Part shown: piece after piece, positions 10,581 through 21,486 of the stretch
Position numbering within the stretch: position 1 is the stretch's first letter
How the letters are laid out: every line of letters begins with the position of its first letter
Origin: Sphingopyxis macrogoltabida
Lineage (GTDB): Bacteria > Pseudomonadota > Alphaproteobacteria > Sphingomonadales > Sphingomonadaceae
Assembly: GCA_003241685.1 (NCBI GenBank)
Contig: QFPJ01000012.1
Location: 12,061 to 76,060, forward strand
Direction: 5' to 3'
Length of the DNA: 64,000 nucleotides
Translations under genes and position numbers: made by a program
The notes under the pieces: generated by a model
Databases searched by the model: none
Told to the model about the DNA's origin: nothing
The model's input: the letters and a program-made list of their open reading frames with translations, nothing else

Positions 10581-10671
10581 CCGGACCTGATCCGGGTCTG
10601 TCGAAGCCCTGTTCTTATCGTTGGCGAGCCTGAAGGAAAAACGGCCCTTCGACAAGCGCAGCGCCAACGGA
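10581..10671. repeat. Intergenic palindromic repeat (CTTCGACAAG type)
   Basis: The gap between fabF and mltG holds a small palindrome (CCGGACCTGATCCGG) and CCCTTCGACAAGCGCAGCGC. The latter closely matches CCTTTCGACAAGCTCAGCGC near 26260. A facing GTCGAAG lies at 10600. It looks like a dispersed intergenic repeat family of this genome. Confidence 0.5.
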
Positions 10672-10683
10672 TCGAGGGGCAGG

Positions 10684-11946
10684 TCAGTCTTCGACCGCCT
10701 TGACGATCAGGCTGGCGTTGGTGCCGCCGAAACCGAAGCTGTTGTTCAGCGCGGCACGCACGGGGCGCTTCTTCGCCGTGTGCGGCACCAGATCGGCGCC
10801 CTCGGTCCCCTCGTCCGGGTTGTCGAGGTTGAGCGTCGGCGGCACGATCTGATCGCGGATCGCGAGGATGCAGAAAATCGTCTCGACCGCGCCCGCACCG
10901 CCGAGAAGATGGCCGATCGCCGACTTGGTTGAACTCATCGACACATTCGACATGGCATCGCCGAACAACCGCTTCACCGCGCCGAGTTCGATCGTGTCGG
11001 CCATCGTCGAGGTGCCGTGCGCGTTGATATAATCGATGTCGGCCGGGGTCAGCCCCGCCTTTTTCAGCGCCGCGCTCATCGATCGGAAAGCACCGTCCAT
11101 CTGCGGATCGGGCGCGGTGACATGATAGGCGTCGCCCGACATGCCGTAGCCGACGACCTCGGCATAGATTTTGGCGCCGCGGGCCTTGGCATGTTCATAT
11201 TCCTCGAGCACGACGACGCCCGCGCCCTCGCCCATCACGAAGCCGTCGCGATCCTTGTCATAGGGGCGGCTGGCCTGTTCGGGGCGGTCGTTATAGGTCA
11301 TGTTGAGCGCCCGCGCCTGCGCGAAGCCGGCGATGCCGATCGGACAGATGGTCGATTCGGCGCCGCCCGCCAGCATCACGTCGGCATCGTCGTCGCGGAT
11401 CATGCGCGCCGCGTCGCCGATCGAATGGGCGCCGGTCGAACAGGCGGTGACGACCGCGTGATTCGGACCCTTGAGGCCATATTTGATGCTGACCTGGCCA
11501 GAGATCAGGTTGATCAGGCGGCCGTGGACGAAGTGCGGGCTGACACGGCCCGGGCCTTTTTCCGCGAGCAGCAGGCTTTCGCTCTCGATCCCCGGCAGGC
11601 CGCCGATGCCCGAACCGATGGAAACACCGGCGCGCAGCTTTTCCTCCTCGCTCATATCGACGAGGCCCGCATCCTCCAGCGCCTGTCCGGCGGCGTCGAT
11701 GCCAAAGATGATGAAGGGATCGACCTGCCGCTGGACCTTGTGATCGACGCGTTTCATCGGGTCGAAGCCCCATGGATGATCGGCGGGCTTCACCTCGCAC
11801 GCGATCGTGCATTTCTGGTCGGTCGTGTCGAACCGGGTGATCGATCCCGCACCCGATTTCCCCGCGATCAGATTGGCCCAGCTGGTTTCCACATCGCCGC
11901 CCAGCGGCGTCACCAAACCCAAACCCGTCACCACAACCCGGCGCAT
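10684..11946 (-). CDS. fabF: 3-oxoacyl-ACP synthase II (KAS II)
   Basis: Condenses malonyl-ACP with acyl-ACP in fatty acid elongation; cytoplasmic dimer. 420 aa, normal length. Catalytic Cys169 is in VVTACSTGA; the two histidines are in NAHGTSTMADT and IGHLLGGAGAVE, and the Lys is in SSTKSAIGH. There are two candidate ATGs 6 nt apart. The ribosome site AAAGGA touches the first but is 7 nt from the second (11946), which is chosen. It lies downstream of acpP, as is typical. A hairpin with a T run lies between them, so fabF may be partly uncoupled from acpP. Confidence 0.95.
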   Translation of the reverse strand: MRRVVVTGLGLVTPLGGDVETSWANLIAGKSGAGSITRFDTTDQKCTIACEVKPADHPWGFDPMKRVDHKVQRQVDPFIIFGIDAAGQALEDAGLVDMSEEEKLRAGVSIGSGIGGLPGIESESLLLAEKGPGRVSPHFVHGRLINLISGQVSIKYGLKGPNHAVVTACSTGAHSIGDAARMIRDDDADVMLAGGAESTICPIGIAGFAQARALNMTYNDRPEQASRPYDKDRDGFVMGEGAGVVVLEEYEHAKARGAKIYAEVVGYGMSGDAYHVTAPDPQMDGAFRSMSAALKKAGLTPADIDYINAHGTSTMADTIELGAVKRLFGDAMSNVSMSSTKSAIGHLLGGAGAVETIFCILAIRDQIVPPTLNLDNPDEGTEGADLVPHTAKKRPVRAALNNSFGFGGTNASLIVKAVED

Positions 11947-12021
11947 AGTCATTCCTTTCGTCGGCCGTTCCCGCGGCCCGCATCAATATCGTCGGCGCGC
12001 TTCTAGAGAAGGATGGCGCAT

Positions 12022-12069
12022 AAAAAAAGCTCCCCGGTCACTGCGCGCGAGCGCTCGAGACCGGGAAGC
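12022..12069 (-). terminator. Terminator/attenuator between acpP and fabF
   Basis: On the minus strand GCTTCCCGGTC (12069-12059) pairs with GACCGGGGAGC (12039-12029; one G-U) and is followed by seven T residues. Its place right after acpP suggests that much acpP message ends here, giving more ACP than FabF. Confidence 0.75.
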
Positions 12070-12123
12070 CGGAAAGCTGTTGGCGTCTTGCCGCCGCATC
12101 CGGCCATGCCGGACCGCAGGACG

Positions 12124-12360
12124 TTAGCCCTTGTTCGCTTCGATATAGTCGATCGCGTCCTTGACGGTGGCGATCTTTTCCGCCGCATCGTCCGGGATTT
12201 CGACGCCGAATTCTTCTTCGAACGCCATCACCAGTTCGACGATGTCGAGGCTGTCGGCGCCCAGATCGTCGATGAAGCTCGCTTCCTCGGTGACCTTGTC
12301 GGCTTCGACACCCAGATGCTCGACGACGATTTTCTTAACCTTTTCGGCCGAATCGCTCAT
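12124..12360 (-). CDS. acpP: Acyl carrier protein
   Basis: 78-aa acidic four-helix carrier for fatty acid synthesis. The 4'-phosphopantetheine attachment Ser37 sits in GADSLDIVE, and the conserved VKDAIDYIEAN end is present. It is upstream of fabF on the same strand, with a terminator-like hairpin between. A 160-bp gap upstream separates it from the next gene and should hold its promoter. Confidence 0.97.
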   Translation of the reverse strand: MSDSAEKVKKIVVEHLGVEADKVTEEASFIDDLGADSLDIVELVMAFEEEFGVEIPDDAAEKIATVKDAIDYIEANKG

Positions 12361-12522
12361 GCAAAGTTCCTTTTTTCCTGACTATCGCGTGAATGTTGGG
12401 TCTGCCCTAGTGTCCGTCAACGGGGCTGGCAAGAGGGCTGGCATCGGCAGCCCGGCTCCGCCCCGCGGCGGCCGGCGATGCAGCGCCGCTTTTATGGACC
12501 GGACGCTGCCCTTAATCCTCCG

Positions 12523-14262
12523 TCAGCGGGCGGGCGGCGCCGTGATGATCCCCACGTCGCGTACCGTGGACGCCATGCGGTTGATGACGACCGGCGTAAT
12601 CATGAATTGCCGCAGCACCTCCTCCGGGGCGGCGGTCGGCCGCTGCCGGGTATAGGCAACCAGGCGCTGCCATTGCTGGCGCGCCGCCGCCATATTGCCC
12701 CGGCGGGCCAGGATGATGGCCTGTACCGCCATGTGCTGGGGCTCCAGATTGCTGGGCGAGGGCATGGCGTCGAGGATGTCCTGCGCCCGGTCCTGCTCGC
12801 CGCGATCCGACAATAGATAGGCCAGCGTCACCGCCGGAACGCCGGGATAGGAGGAATCGAGTTGAAGCGAGCGCTGAAGGAGCGGTTCACCCACCTCCCG
12901 CTGACCGCATGCGACCTTGTAGAGCCCGAGGAACCCCGTCATGTCCGCGTCATAGGGATTGAGCCGCAAGGCCGCGTCGCCCATCGCATTGCCGCCGCCG
13001 CAGTCGCCCGCGAAGAAATTGGCGCGCGCCATCGCGAACAGCCCCGCCGCACTTCGGGGGCTCGCCGCATAGGCCCGTTCCGCAAAGGAGCGGGCTTCAG
13101 CATAGGCCGTCTGCCCCTCGGCGCTGCCGCGCTGCGGCTGCCAATCGCCGTACCGCAGCAGGGAGAGGGCAGCGAGCAGGGGAACATCGCGCGGGTTCTG
13201 CTCGATCGATTCCCGAAGGCAGCGATCCACCTTTTCCGCGGACCCCGCGCTGCGCATCTGCCGCAAACGCTGAAACTGTACGAAACAGGGATAGCCGCGG
13301 GCGAAGCTGTCCGGCTGCCGCTGGATCTGGTCGCGCGCGACGACGCCATAATCGCCCGCGATCTGGGCGATAGCAGGTTCTATCTCGTGAAATTCCGGGA
13401 CCTGCGCCTGGTTCAGACGCAGTTGTTCGGACCAGATCGTCCGCTGATCCGAAACGCGGTTCAGCATCAGCGTCACATCGACTATCCCCTCGGTCGTGCG
13501 GACCAGCGAGGTATCGAGCCGGTAATCGCCGCGGCTGTCGCTCGCCCCGCCGCCCGGCGAGCGCGCGCTGAGCAACTCGACCATGTCGAAACGACGCAGC
13601 CCATCGCGAAGCTTTCCGTCAATGGCGCGCGCCAGCGCGCGGGACACCCCGGTTTCCCCGGCGGCCGGCGGACTGACCTCGATCAAGGGCGGCGGGACGA
13701 CGCGGCCGGCGAAGGGCCGGACGCTGTTCGACAGGGACCAGGACGCGGCGAAGATCGCAAGCATCGCGAGCGCGAATATGGCCAGCCATGAGGCATAGGC
13801 CGACCACGCCGGTGAACGGCCGGCCGGTGCTGCGGGCGTCGCCGGCGACGGCGGCGCGGCCACTTCCGCGCCACCTTCGGCGGCAACCCGCGCGGGTGGA
13901 GAGGTGCGATATTGAACGACGACCTCATAGCTGCCCTGCGGAACGCGAAGACGGTGTACCCAGGGCGTTTCAGCATAATAGCGGTCGAGCAACGCACGCA
14001 GCCGACCGACCATGACACGCGGATAACTGTCGACGGCGGGATCGAAATCGGCACTGCGGCCCAGCGCCTCGGTCGCTATGGCATAGGCCTTGGGCGCCGC
14101 ACGCGCGCCGCGCAGCCGATGGTCGACCAGAAACTGCAGCAGGCGCGAAAGAACGGGCGACCGCATGAACATGGGCGATCCGAGCAGACTGTCGAGTTCG
14201 CCCGCGATGATCCGGTCCGTGTCGCCGGCAATCGGCGCTTCATTCGCTTTCACGCGGTCCAT
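12523..14262 (-). CDS. Membrane-anchored TPR protein with N-terminal regulator-like domain
   Basis: 579 aa. Residues about 20-120 (SPVLSRLLQFLVDH, ALGRSADFDPAVDSYPRVMVGRLRALLDRYY, RVPQGSYEV) resemble the DNA-binding-like domain found in sphingomonad proteins often annotated as adenylate cyclase or TolB-like regulators. A Pro/Ala linker is followed by one transmembrane helix at about 155-178. The rest is periplasmic, with a TolB-like beta region (LDTSLVRTTEGIVDVTLMLN, about 250-300) and then helical TPR-like repeats (AEARSFAERAYAASPRSA, GDAALRLNPYDADM). No cyclase motif is visible. It may be a signalling or sensing protein; function unknown. Confidence 0.7.
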   Translation of the reverse strand: MDRVKANEAPIAGDTDRIIAGELDSLLGSPMFMRSPVLSRLLQFLVDHRLRGARAAPKAYAIATEALGRSADFDPAVDSYPRVMVGRLRALLDRYYAETPWVHRLRVPQGSYEVVVQYRTSPPARVAAEGGAEVAAPPSPATPAAPAGRSPAWSAYASWLAIFALAMLAIFAASWSLSNSVRPFAGRVVPPPLIEVSPPAAGETGVSRALARAIDGKLRDGLRRFDMVELLSARSPGGGASDSRGDYRLDTSLVRTTEGIVDVTLMLNRVSDQRTIWSEQLRLNQAQVPEFHEIEPAIAQIAGDYGVVARDQIQRQPDSFARGYPCFVQFQRLRQMRSAGSAEKVDRCLRESIEQNPRDVPLLAALSLLRYGDWQPQRGSAEGQTAYAEARSFAERAYAASPRSAAGLFAMARANFFAGDCGGGNAMGDAALRLNPYDADMTGFLGLYKVACGQREVGEPLLQRSLQLDSSYPGVPAVTLAYLLSDRGEQDRAQDILDAMPSPSNLEPQHMAVQAIILARRGNMAAARQQWQRLVAYTRQRPTAAPEEVLRQFMITPVVINRMASTVRDVGIITAPPAR

Positions 14263-14817
14263 ACTACCTCAAAAGGCCCCGGCGGGACGGTGCGCGGTAG
14301 ATACGTCAATCACATTCTGGGACCACCCGTTGTTACTTGTTCGTAACGGTAACAGTTCGGAATAAGCATCTATCAGAAAAATCGACCCGCGCCAATCGGC
14401 GCTCAAATGCGTGAAAAAGGGTTAAGGATGGCTTGCCGTGTCGCGACAAGCCCGAATGTGACCCCTTGTTACTGCTCCGTCCGCGGGATTCGGGTCATTC
14501 TGGCATCGTTGCGGAGCCCTTCGGGGTGCCGCGATCCGATCTGGGCGCTGCCCAGTCATTCGGAATTGAGGCCGACGGGCCGAAGGGTGCGAGCTGGTCC
14601 CTGGCGCCTTTCGATATGTCCGGTGGCCTCATGTACGCGACCTTGCCGGGCGGGAAAGCAGCCCCACCTGTCGACCCGCCTGGCAGGTCCACCACCGCGA
14701 TCCACCGCGGCATCCGCATGCTGGCAAAGACGGCATCGCCTGGGCGGGACGCCCAAAGAAAAAGGCGCCGGATCGCTCCGACACCCTTTTCAACGCCTCA
14801 CCCAAATATTCCGTCGG
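14263..14817. other. Gene-free stretch with weak ORFs
   Basis: 555 bp. The part near 14330-14420 is AT-richer and carries GTTAC/GTAAC half-sites, probably promoter of the TPR gene. Further on, open frames exist on both strands (plus strand from 14433, minus strand 14719-14495), but neither has a ribosome site or a recognisable domain. The end (14756-14790) holds the terminator of the DUF3617 gene. No function assigned. Confidence 0.4.
14756..14790 (-). terminator. Terminator of the DUF3617 gene
   Basis: On the minus strand GGTGTCGG (14785-14778) pairs with CCGGCGCC (14771-14764; two G-U pairs), then TTTTTCTTT. Confidence 0.75.
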
Positions 14818-15333
14818 TCAGGTCGTCGCCGTCTTGCAGGGGCCGGTGTGCGTGCTGGTCATCTGCATGATCATTTCCATTTCGCCGCCGGCCGGAACCG
14901 CGCCCTTGGTGGTGATGGTGACGTCGGTCTTCTTCGCCTCCATCGTGCCCGCCATCGCCATGTCGACCTTCTGCCCATTGGCGGTGCAGGTGCCCGCGAC
15001 GTCGATCTTGCCGCCGCTGACGTCCTTTTTCGCCCAGGTGCATTCGCCGCCGTTACCCGGCCCCTTGGCCAGTTCCGACGCGATGTCTTCCTTGTCGACC
15101 TGGTCCTGGGTGAAGCACTGGTCCATGCCGCTGGCACCTTCCATCATCTGCTTCATGCCCGCCTTCATCTCGTCGGGCATGCCCGGAACCTCGAACTTCA
15201 CCAGCTTGATGTCGGTCTTCCAATTGCCCGCCTCGCGCTTGACCGTGCCGCCGGCGTTTTCGCTCTTGCCGCCGCTGCAACCCGCAACCGCGACGAGCGC
15301 GCCAATCGCCGCTACCGTCATAAATTTCTTCAT
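14818..15333 (-). CDS. DUF3617 family lipoprotein
   Basis: 171-aa lipoprotein. The leader ends in VAVAGC (Cys19). The DUF3617 pattern is clear: GNWKTDIKLVKFEVPGMP, then CFTQDQV, a CTWAKKDVSGGKIDVAGTC block, and a Met-rich end (MEMIMQMTSTHTG). Cysteines at CFTQ, CTW, GTC and PCK could form two disulfides. AGGAGG lies 9 nt before ATG 15333. It is divergent from uvrB over about 104 bp, where a 15-bp palindrome sits. Family function is unknown; outer-membrane attachment is likely from the lipobox. Confidence 0.85.
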   Translation of the reverse strand: MKKFMTVAAIGALVAVAGCSGGKSENAGGTVKREAGNWKTDIKLVKFEVPGMPDEMKAGMKQMMEGASGMDQCFTQDQVDKEDIASELAKGPGNGGECTWAKKDVSGGKIDVAGTCTANGQKVDMAMAGTMEAKKTDVTITTKGAVPAGGEMEMIMQMTSTHTGPCKTATT

Positions 15334-15381
15334 AAAAATCGTCCTCCTGTTGGGCAAGGGGGAGAACCCCGATGCGGACAT

Positions 15382-15396
15382 ATGGTTGCGAACCAT
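15382..15396. promoter_or_regulatory. Palindromic operator candidate between DUF3617 gene and uvrB
   Basis: ATGGTT-GCG-AACCAT: perfect 6-bp arms in the 104-bp divergent promoter region. It does not match the alphaproteobacterial LexA box (GTTC-N7-GTTC). The binder is unknown. Confidence 0.4.
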
Positions 15397-15437
15397 TATA
15401 TTTGTCGTTGCGCCCAATCGATACCATATTGCCGGTA

Positions 15438-17624
<2,187 letters not shown>

Positions 17625-17696
17625 GAGCGAACTCCCGACCACCCTCAATGGAACTTTATTCTTGAAAGATCCAAATAGTTCTGACATCAGATCGAG

Positions 17697-18140
17697 ATGC
17701 CGAGATCGATCGAAGTCAGCACGGAAGTTTTCGCCAAGATATGGTCCCACCGGGTCGAGGGCGAGGAGGACGAAAATACGATCCTCAGCAGATTGCTTGG
17801 CCTGACTTCCCCGATACAATCTGAAAGCGATATAAAAGCCGAACCTGAGGGTTCGAGAACGCTCGTCACCAGAACCTTATGGCGACACGATGTGAGAGCG
17901 GGTTTGCGGGCCTGCCACGGGGAAGCGCCTCTTCGCGATATATATGCGGCAGTGAGGAAAATTCGAGTTGCGGAGGGCCGCACTGTTCCGCTCAATCTTC
18001 AAGCTATCGTGAGAAGAGAGCTGGAATATGGTAGTTCCGATTCCAATGTTTTCACAGGAAAATACGATTGGTTTCGTTCGGTCGGCGGCCTCGGAAGCGG
18101 AGTTTGGGCCTTGAGAGACTCAGGGCAGGAAGATGGTTAA
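17697..18140 (+). CDS. Putative RHH/winged-helix DNA-binding protein fused in operon with hicAB
   Basis: 147-aa protein, no named family. The N-terminus (SIEVSTEVFAKIWSHR, then ENTILSRLLG) resembles the ribbon-helix-helix of SeqA-type N-termini: a beta strand followed by two helices with a conserved ILxRLLG. Residues about 65-145 (LRDIYAAVRKI ... WFRSVGGLGSGVWALRD) resemble the winged-helix domains found in restriction-system proteins. Its last 8 bases overlap the start of hicA, so the three genes form one operon. GC is visibly lower than in flanking genes, suggesting horizontal gain. Proposed role: repressor of the toxin-antitoxin operon. This is inference from domains and position. Confidence 0.6.
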   Translation: MPRSIEVSTEVFAKIWSHRVEGEEDENTILSRLLGLTSPIQSESDIKAEPEGSRTLVTRTLWRHDVRAGLRACHGEAPLRDIYAAVRKIRVAEGRTVPLNLQAIVRRELEYGSSDSNVFTGKYDWFRSVGGLGSGVWALRDSGQEDG

Positions 18141-18387
18141 ACCCCACAAACTCTATGCGCAGTTGCTTCAATCAGCGAGCCGCTCGATCAGCTTCAGGGA
18201 CTTTGAAGCCTTGCTAGCCGCTTTCGGCTTCGAGCATGCCCGCACAACTGGCAGCCACCGCCAATACGTCCACCCCGTCATCTCTCGCCCGTTCCCCGTC
18301 CAGCCCGACGGCAAGGACGCCAAGCGCTATCAGGCCCGCGAACTGCTTGAACTAGTCGAACAATATGGGCTAAAACTTGGCGAGTGA
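18133..18387 (+). CDS. hicA: HicA-type mRNA interferase toxin
   Basis: 84-aa toxin of the HicA family; family members cut mRNA in a translation-independent way. The dsRBD-like core carries FEALLAAFGFEHART, then GSHRQYVHP with the catalytic His42, and the end PVQPDGKDAKRYQARELLELVEQYGL. It is about 20 residues longer at the N-terminus than the shortest family members. It overlaps the upstream gene by 8 nt and hicB by 4 nt (GTGA), typical of a coupled toxin-antitoxin pair. Confidence 0.9.
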   Translation: MVKPHKLYAQLLQSASRSISFRDFEALLAAFGFEHARTTGSHRQYVHPVISRPFPVQPDGKDAKRYQARELLELVEQYGLKLGE

Positions 18388-18608
18388 ACGAACCTCATTA
18401 CCATATCAATCTCTTCTGGTCGGCAGAGGATGGATGCTGGATCGCGGACGTTCCCGACCTGCGGCCTTGTTCAGCTCATGGCGATACGCGTGAAGAAGCT
18501 ATAGCGAATATCCGCGATGCCATCGACGGTTGGCTGGAAGTTGCGCGCGAAAAGGGTTTTGATATTCCCCCGCCCCGTTATCGCCCGGCAATCTACGCCG
18601 CAGCCTGA
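18384..18608 (+). CDS. hicB: HicB-family antitoxin, RNase H-like domain only
   Basis: 74-aa partner of HicA. WSAEDGCWIADVPDLRPCSAHGDTREEAIANI is the classic HicB partial RNase H-like fold, followed by a short Pro-rich tail. Many HicB proteins carry a C-terminal HTH or RHH domain for autoregulation; here there is no room for one. The start is GTG at 18384, overlapping the hicA stop as GTGA. DNA binding may be provided by the RHH-like protein encoded upstream. Confidence 0.88.
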   Translation: MNEPHYHINLFWSAEDGCWIADVPDLRPCSAHGDTREEAIANIRDAIDGWLEVAREKGFDIPPPRYRPAIYAAA

Positions 18609-18701
18609 CCCCTTCGACGAAACCCCGCCTGTAACCGACAAGTAACCTTGCTCCCTCCCCGCCCGCTGCATAGGGTCGCCCCGCAATCGGGGAGATTATT
18701 T

Positions 18702-20207
18702 ATGAAATCGGGTCTGTCGCTCATCGCGCTGGCACTTGCCGTCGCCGCACCCATCGCCGCCCACGCGCAGGACAAGCCGGACGACAAGGCGAAAGCCGAA
18801 AAGCCTGCCGATTATGAGCCTCAGGTCCGCACGACCAAGCTCAGCGGCACCTTCGGCGGCCAGCGGATCGGCTATGCCGCGACGGTCGGCGAAACCGTCC
18901 TGAAGAACAAGGACGGCGTGGCGGAGGCGGCGATCGTCACCACATCCTATATCAAGGAGCCGCGCGACCCCAGCCGGCCCGTCACCTTCCTGTTCAACGG
19001 CGGGCCGGGGTCCGGGACCGTGTGGCTGATGATGGGTGCTTTCGGGCCGAAGCGCGTCGCGATTCCCGGCAACGGCACCGACGACGGCGCGCCGCCCTAC
19101 CCCATCGTCGACAATCCCGATGCGCTGCTCGACGTCACCGACATCGTCTTCATCGATCCCCCCGGCACCGGCTTTTCGCATCTGATCGGCAAGGCCGACC
19201 CCAAGGATTATTACGGGGTGACGCAGGATGCCAAGGCGGTTGCGGAAGTCATCCGGCGCTGGCTGGGCGATAACGGCCGCTGGAACAGCCCCAAATTTCT
19301 GGGCGGCGAAAGCTATGGCACCACGCGGTCGGCGGCGGTCGCGAACCAGTTGATGAACGAGACGTTCAACGACGTCGCCTTCAACGGCATCATCCTGATT
19401 TCCACCGTGCTCGATTTCGCGGCGGGCGCCGACACGCCCGGCAACGAACTGTCGCCGATCACCAACCTGCCGTCGATGGCGGTCACCGCCCTTTATCATG
19501 GCAAGGCGAGCGCGCCGTCGGCCGCGGCCTTTGCCGAGGAAGCGCGGCAATGGGCGATCGGCCCCTATGCCGCCGCGCTGCTGAAGGGTCAGAAATTGCA
19601 AGGCGAGGAACGCGCGCAGATTCGCCGCGAGCTGGCACGCTTCACCGGCCTGTCCGAAACCTTTCTGGAGGCGGCCGACCTGCGCGTGACGCCCGCGCGC
19701 TTCTATAAGGAACTGCTGCGCGATCGCGGGCTGACCGTCGGGCGGCTGGACAGCCGCTACACCGGGCGCGACTATGACAATGCGGGCGAAACGCCCGACA
19801 ATGATCCCAGCTTCTATGGCATCGACGCCAGCTATACCGCCGCGATCAACAGCTGGCTGCGCGATGGACTGGGGTTCCGGACGGACCGCGAGTATCAGTC
19901 GATCGGCCGCATCGGCGGCGAGTGGGACTGGCGCATCGGCGGCCGCGACAGCAATGCCTATCTGAACGTCGCGCCCTATATCGGCCAGGCGCTGCGCGAG
20001 AACAGCGGGCTGCGCGTGCTGGTCGCGCAGGGCTATTATGATTTCGCGACGCCCTTTTTCGCGGCCGAATATGCGCTGTCACGCACCGGCATTCCGCAGG
20101 ACCGGATCAGCTACACCTATTATGACGCGGGCCACATGATGTATATCCGCGACGAGGACCGGCATAAATTGTCGGAGGATATTCGCGCCTTCATCCGCGC
20201 GCGCTGA
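18702..20207 (+). CDS. Serine carboxypeptidase, S10 family, exported
   Basis: 501-aa periplasmic exopeptidase removing C-terminal residues. Signal peptide to about residue 22 (AAHAQ). S10 landmarks: the oxyanion-hole loop FNGGPGSGT (about 110-118), Ser204 in GGESYGT, Asp447 in YYDFATP, and His478 in DAGHMMY. The triad is complete. A lysine-rich patch follows the leader. Ribosome site GGGGAG lies upstream of ATG 18702. It sits alone downstream of the hicAB module; no operon partner. Confidence 0.93.
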   Translation: MKSGLSLIALALAVAAPIAAHAQDKPDDKAKAEKPADYEPQVRTTKLSGTFGGQRIGYAATVGETVLKNKDGVAEAAIVTTSYIKEPRDPSRPVTFLFNGGPGSGTVWLMMGAFGPKRVAIPGNGTDDGAPPYPIVDNPDALLDVTDIVFIDPPGTGFSHLIGKADPKDYYGVTQDAKAVAEVIRRWLGDNGRWNSPKFLGGESYGTTRSAAVANQLMNETFNDVAFNGIILISTVLDFAAGADTPGNELSPITNLPSMAVTALYHGKASAPSAAAFAEEARQWAIGPYAAALLKGQKLQGEERAQIRRELARFTGLSETFLEAADLRVTPARFYKELLRDRGLTVGRLDSRYTGRDYDNAGETPDNDPSFYGIDASYTAAINSWLRDGLGFRTDREYQSIGRIGGEWDWRIGGRDSNAYLNVAPYIGQALRENSGLRVLVAQGYYDFATPFFAAEYALSRTGIPQDRISYTYYDAGHMMYIRDEDRHKLSEDIRAFIRAR

Positions 20208-20235
20208 TTCCCTGCGCGCGGACAGGGCCGATCGG

Positions 20236-20682
20236 TCAGCGCAGGACGCCGTGCGCCGCCTGTCGCCGCGCATAGAAGAACAGCGCCAGCACCACCGCCC
20301 AGATCACGGCGGTAAAATAGGCCGGGCCCATGCCGAACAGCGCGGCGAAGCGATCGCCGTTCAGCACGAATTGATAGAGCGTCATCGCGGCAAGGCCCGC
20401 GATCGACACGGCAAAGGCGGTTACCGCATGGCGGCTGCGCGCGAGGAGCAGCAGCGATCCGATCAGCGATCCCCAGACACCAAGCGCCCAGCCGATGTTC
20501 GCCCACAGCGGAAAATCATAGAACCAGGCGATCTGGTCGGGCGTGAACTGGCCGACTTCCTGCATATACCAGTCGCTCTTCATCTTCGCGAAGATGTAAT
20601 CGGATACGCCGATCAGGTTCCAGAGCAGCCCGGCGATCCCGACCAGCCACAGATGCCACGGCGTTTTGCGCGTTTCAGACAT
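20236..20682 (-). CDS. Four-helix integral membrane protein, unknown function
   Basis: 148 aa with four predicted membrane segments (about 10-30, 57-80, 86-108 and 118-138), short cytoplasmic N-terminus, and a motif WYMQEVGQFTPDQIAWF between helices 1 and 2. Such proteins are frequent in sphingomonads, annotated only as hypothetical membrane proteins. It is convergent with the carboxypeptidase gene and divergent from the NRDE gene. No catalytic motif seen. Confidence 0.75.
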   Translation of the reverse strand: MSETRKTPWHLWLVGIAGLLWNLIGVSDYIFAKMKSDWYMQEVGQFTPDQIAWFYDFPLWANIGWALGVWGSLIGSLLLLARSRHAVTAFAVSIAGLAAMTLYQFVLNGDRFAALFGMGPAYFTAVIWAVVLALFFYARRQAAHGVLR

Positions 20683-20769
20683 GAAAGACCCTCCTCCCTC
20701 GGAAAGACGGAGCGGAATCTATCACGCCTTGCTTGGCAAAGCATCCGCAAAGCGCGATAGGCGCTGCCC

Positions 20770-21465
20770 ATGTGCGTCGTCGCCCTCGCCCGCCGCGTCC
20801 ATCCGGACTGGCCCTTCATCCTGATCGGCAACCGCGACGAATTCCACGCGCGACCAGCGGCAGGGCTGGCCGCCTGGCAGGATGGCAGCGGCATCGTTGC
20901 CGGGCGCGACCTGCAGGCGGGCGGCACCTGGCTGGGCGTTCACGCGCCGAGCGGGCGCGTCGTGGTCGTGACCAACGTGCGCGGCGCGTTGCCCGATCCC
21001 GCGAAGGAATCGCGCGGCGCGCTGGTCGTCGACATGCTGCGCGGCACCGGGCGTTTCGCCGACCCCGCCGCCGCCGACCTCGACCGTTTCAATGCGTTCA
21101 ACCTGTTCGCGGCCGGCGACGATGCGCGCCTGCTGACCAACCGGCCGAAGCCGTCGATCGCGACGCTGGAAACCGGGGTCCATGCGCTGGCCAACGAGCC
21201 GGTGGATCGGCCCTGCCCCCGCGCCGACCGGCTGCGCGCGGCGCTGAGGGATGTGGCGGCGGAAGGCGGCGACCCGGAAACATTGCTCGACATGTTGACG
21301 GCGGAGGACGGCCCGGCCCTGTTCCTGCGCGGCGACATCTATGGCACGCGCGCATCGACGCTGGTCGCGATCGCGGCCGACGGACGCGTCCACATGGCCG
21401 AGCGCCGATATGAAGCGGGCGGCGTTCCCGCAGGAACGACCGCCCTGAATTTCCGGATCGGCTGA
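20770..21465 (+). CDS. NRDE family protein (TANGO2-like)
   Basis: 231 aa. It begins MCVVALA, with Cys2 ready to become the N-terminal residue after Met removal, and the eponymous NRDE motif is at 24-27 (IGNRDEFHARP). GGTWLGV follows at about 51-57 and VVVVTNVRG at about 65-73. This matches the NRDE/TANGO2 family, whose bacterial role is uncertain (heme trafficking is proposed for relatives). The Ntn-hydrolase-like fold is a family inference. No signal peptide. Confidence 0.88.
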   Translation: MCVVALARRVHPDWPFILIGNRDEFHARPAAGLAAWQDGSGIVAGRDLQAGGTWLGVHAPSGRVVVVTNVRGALPDPAKESRGALVVDMLRGTGRFADPAAADLDRFNAFNLFAAGDDARLLTNRPKPSIATLETGVHALANEPVDRPCPRADRLRAALRDVAAEGGDPETLLDMLTAEDGPALFLRGDIYGTRASTLVAIAADGRVHMAERRYEAGGVPAGTTALNFRIG

Positions 21466-21486
21466 AGACCGCGTTATCCGGCCGCG

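Noticed and set aside
14433..14870. 145-residue open frame on the plus strand
   Set aside because: No ribosome site, no recognisable domain; it overlaps the terminator and 3' end of the DUF3617 gene.
15334..15437. SOS (LexA) box upstream of uvrB
   Set aside because: GAAC occurs twice but not with the GTTC-N7-GTTC spacing of alphaproteobacterial LexA.
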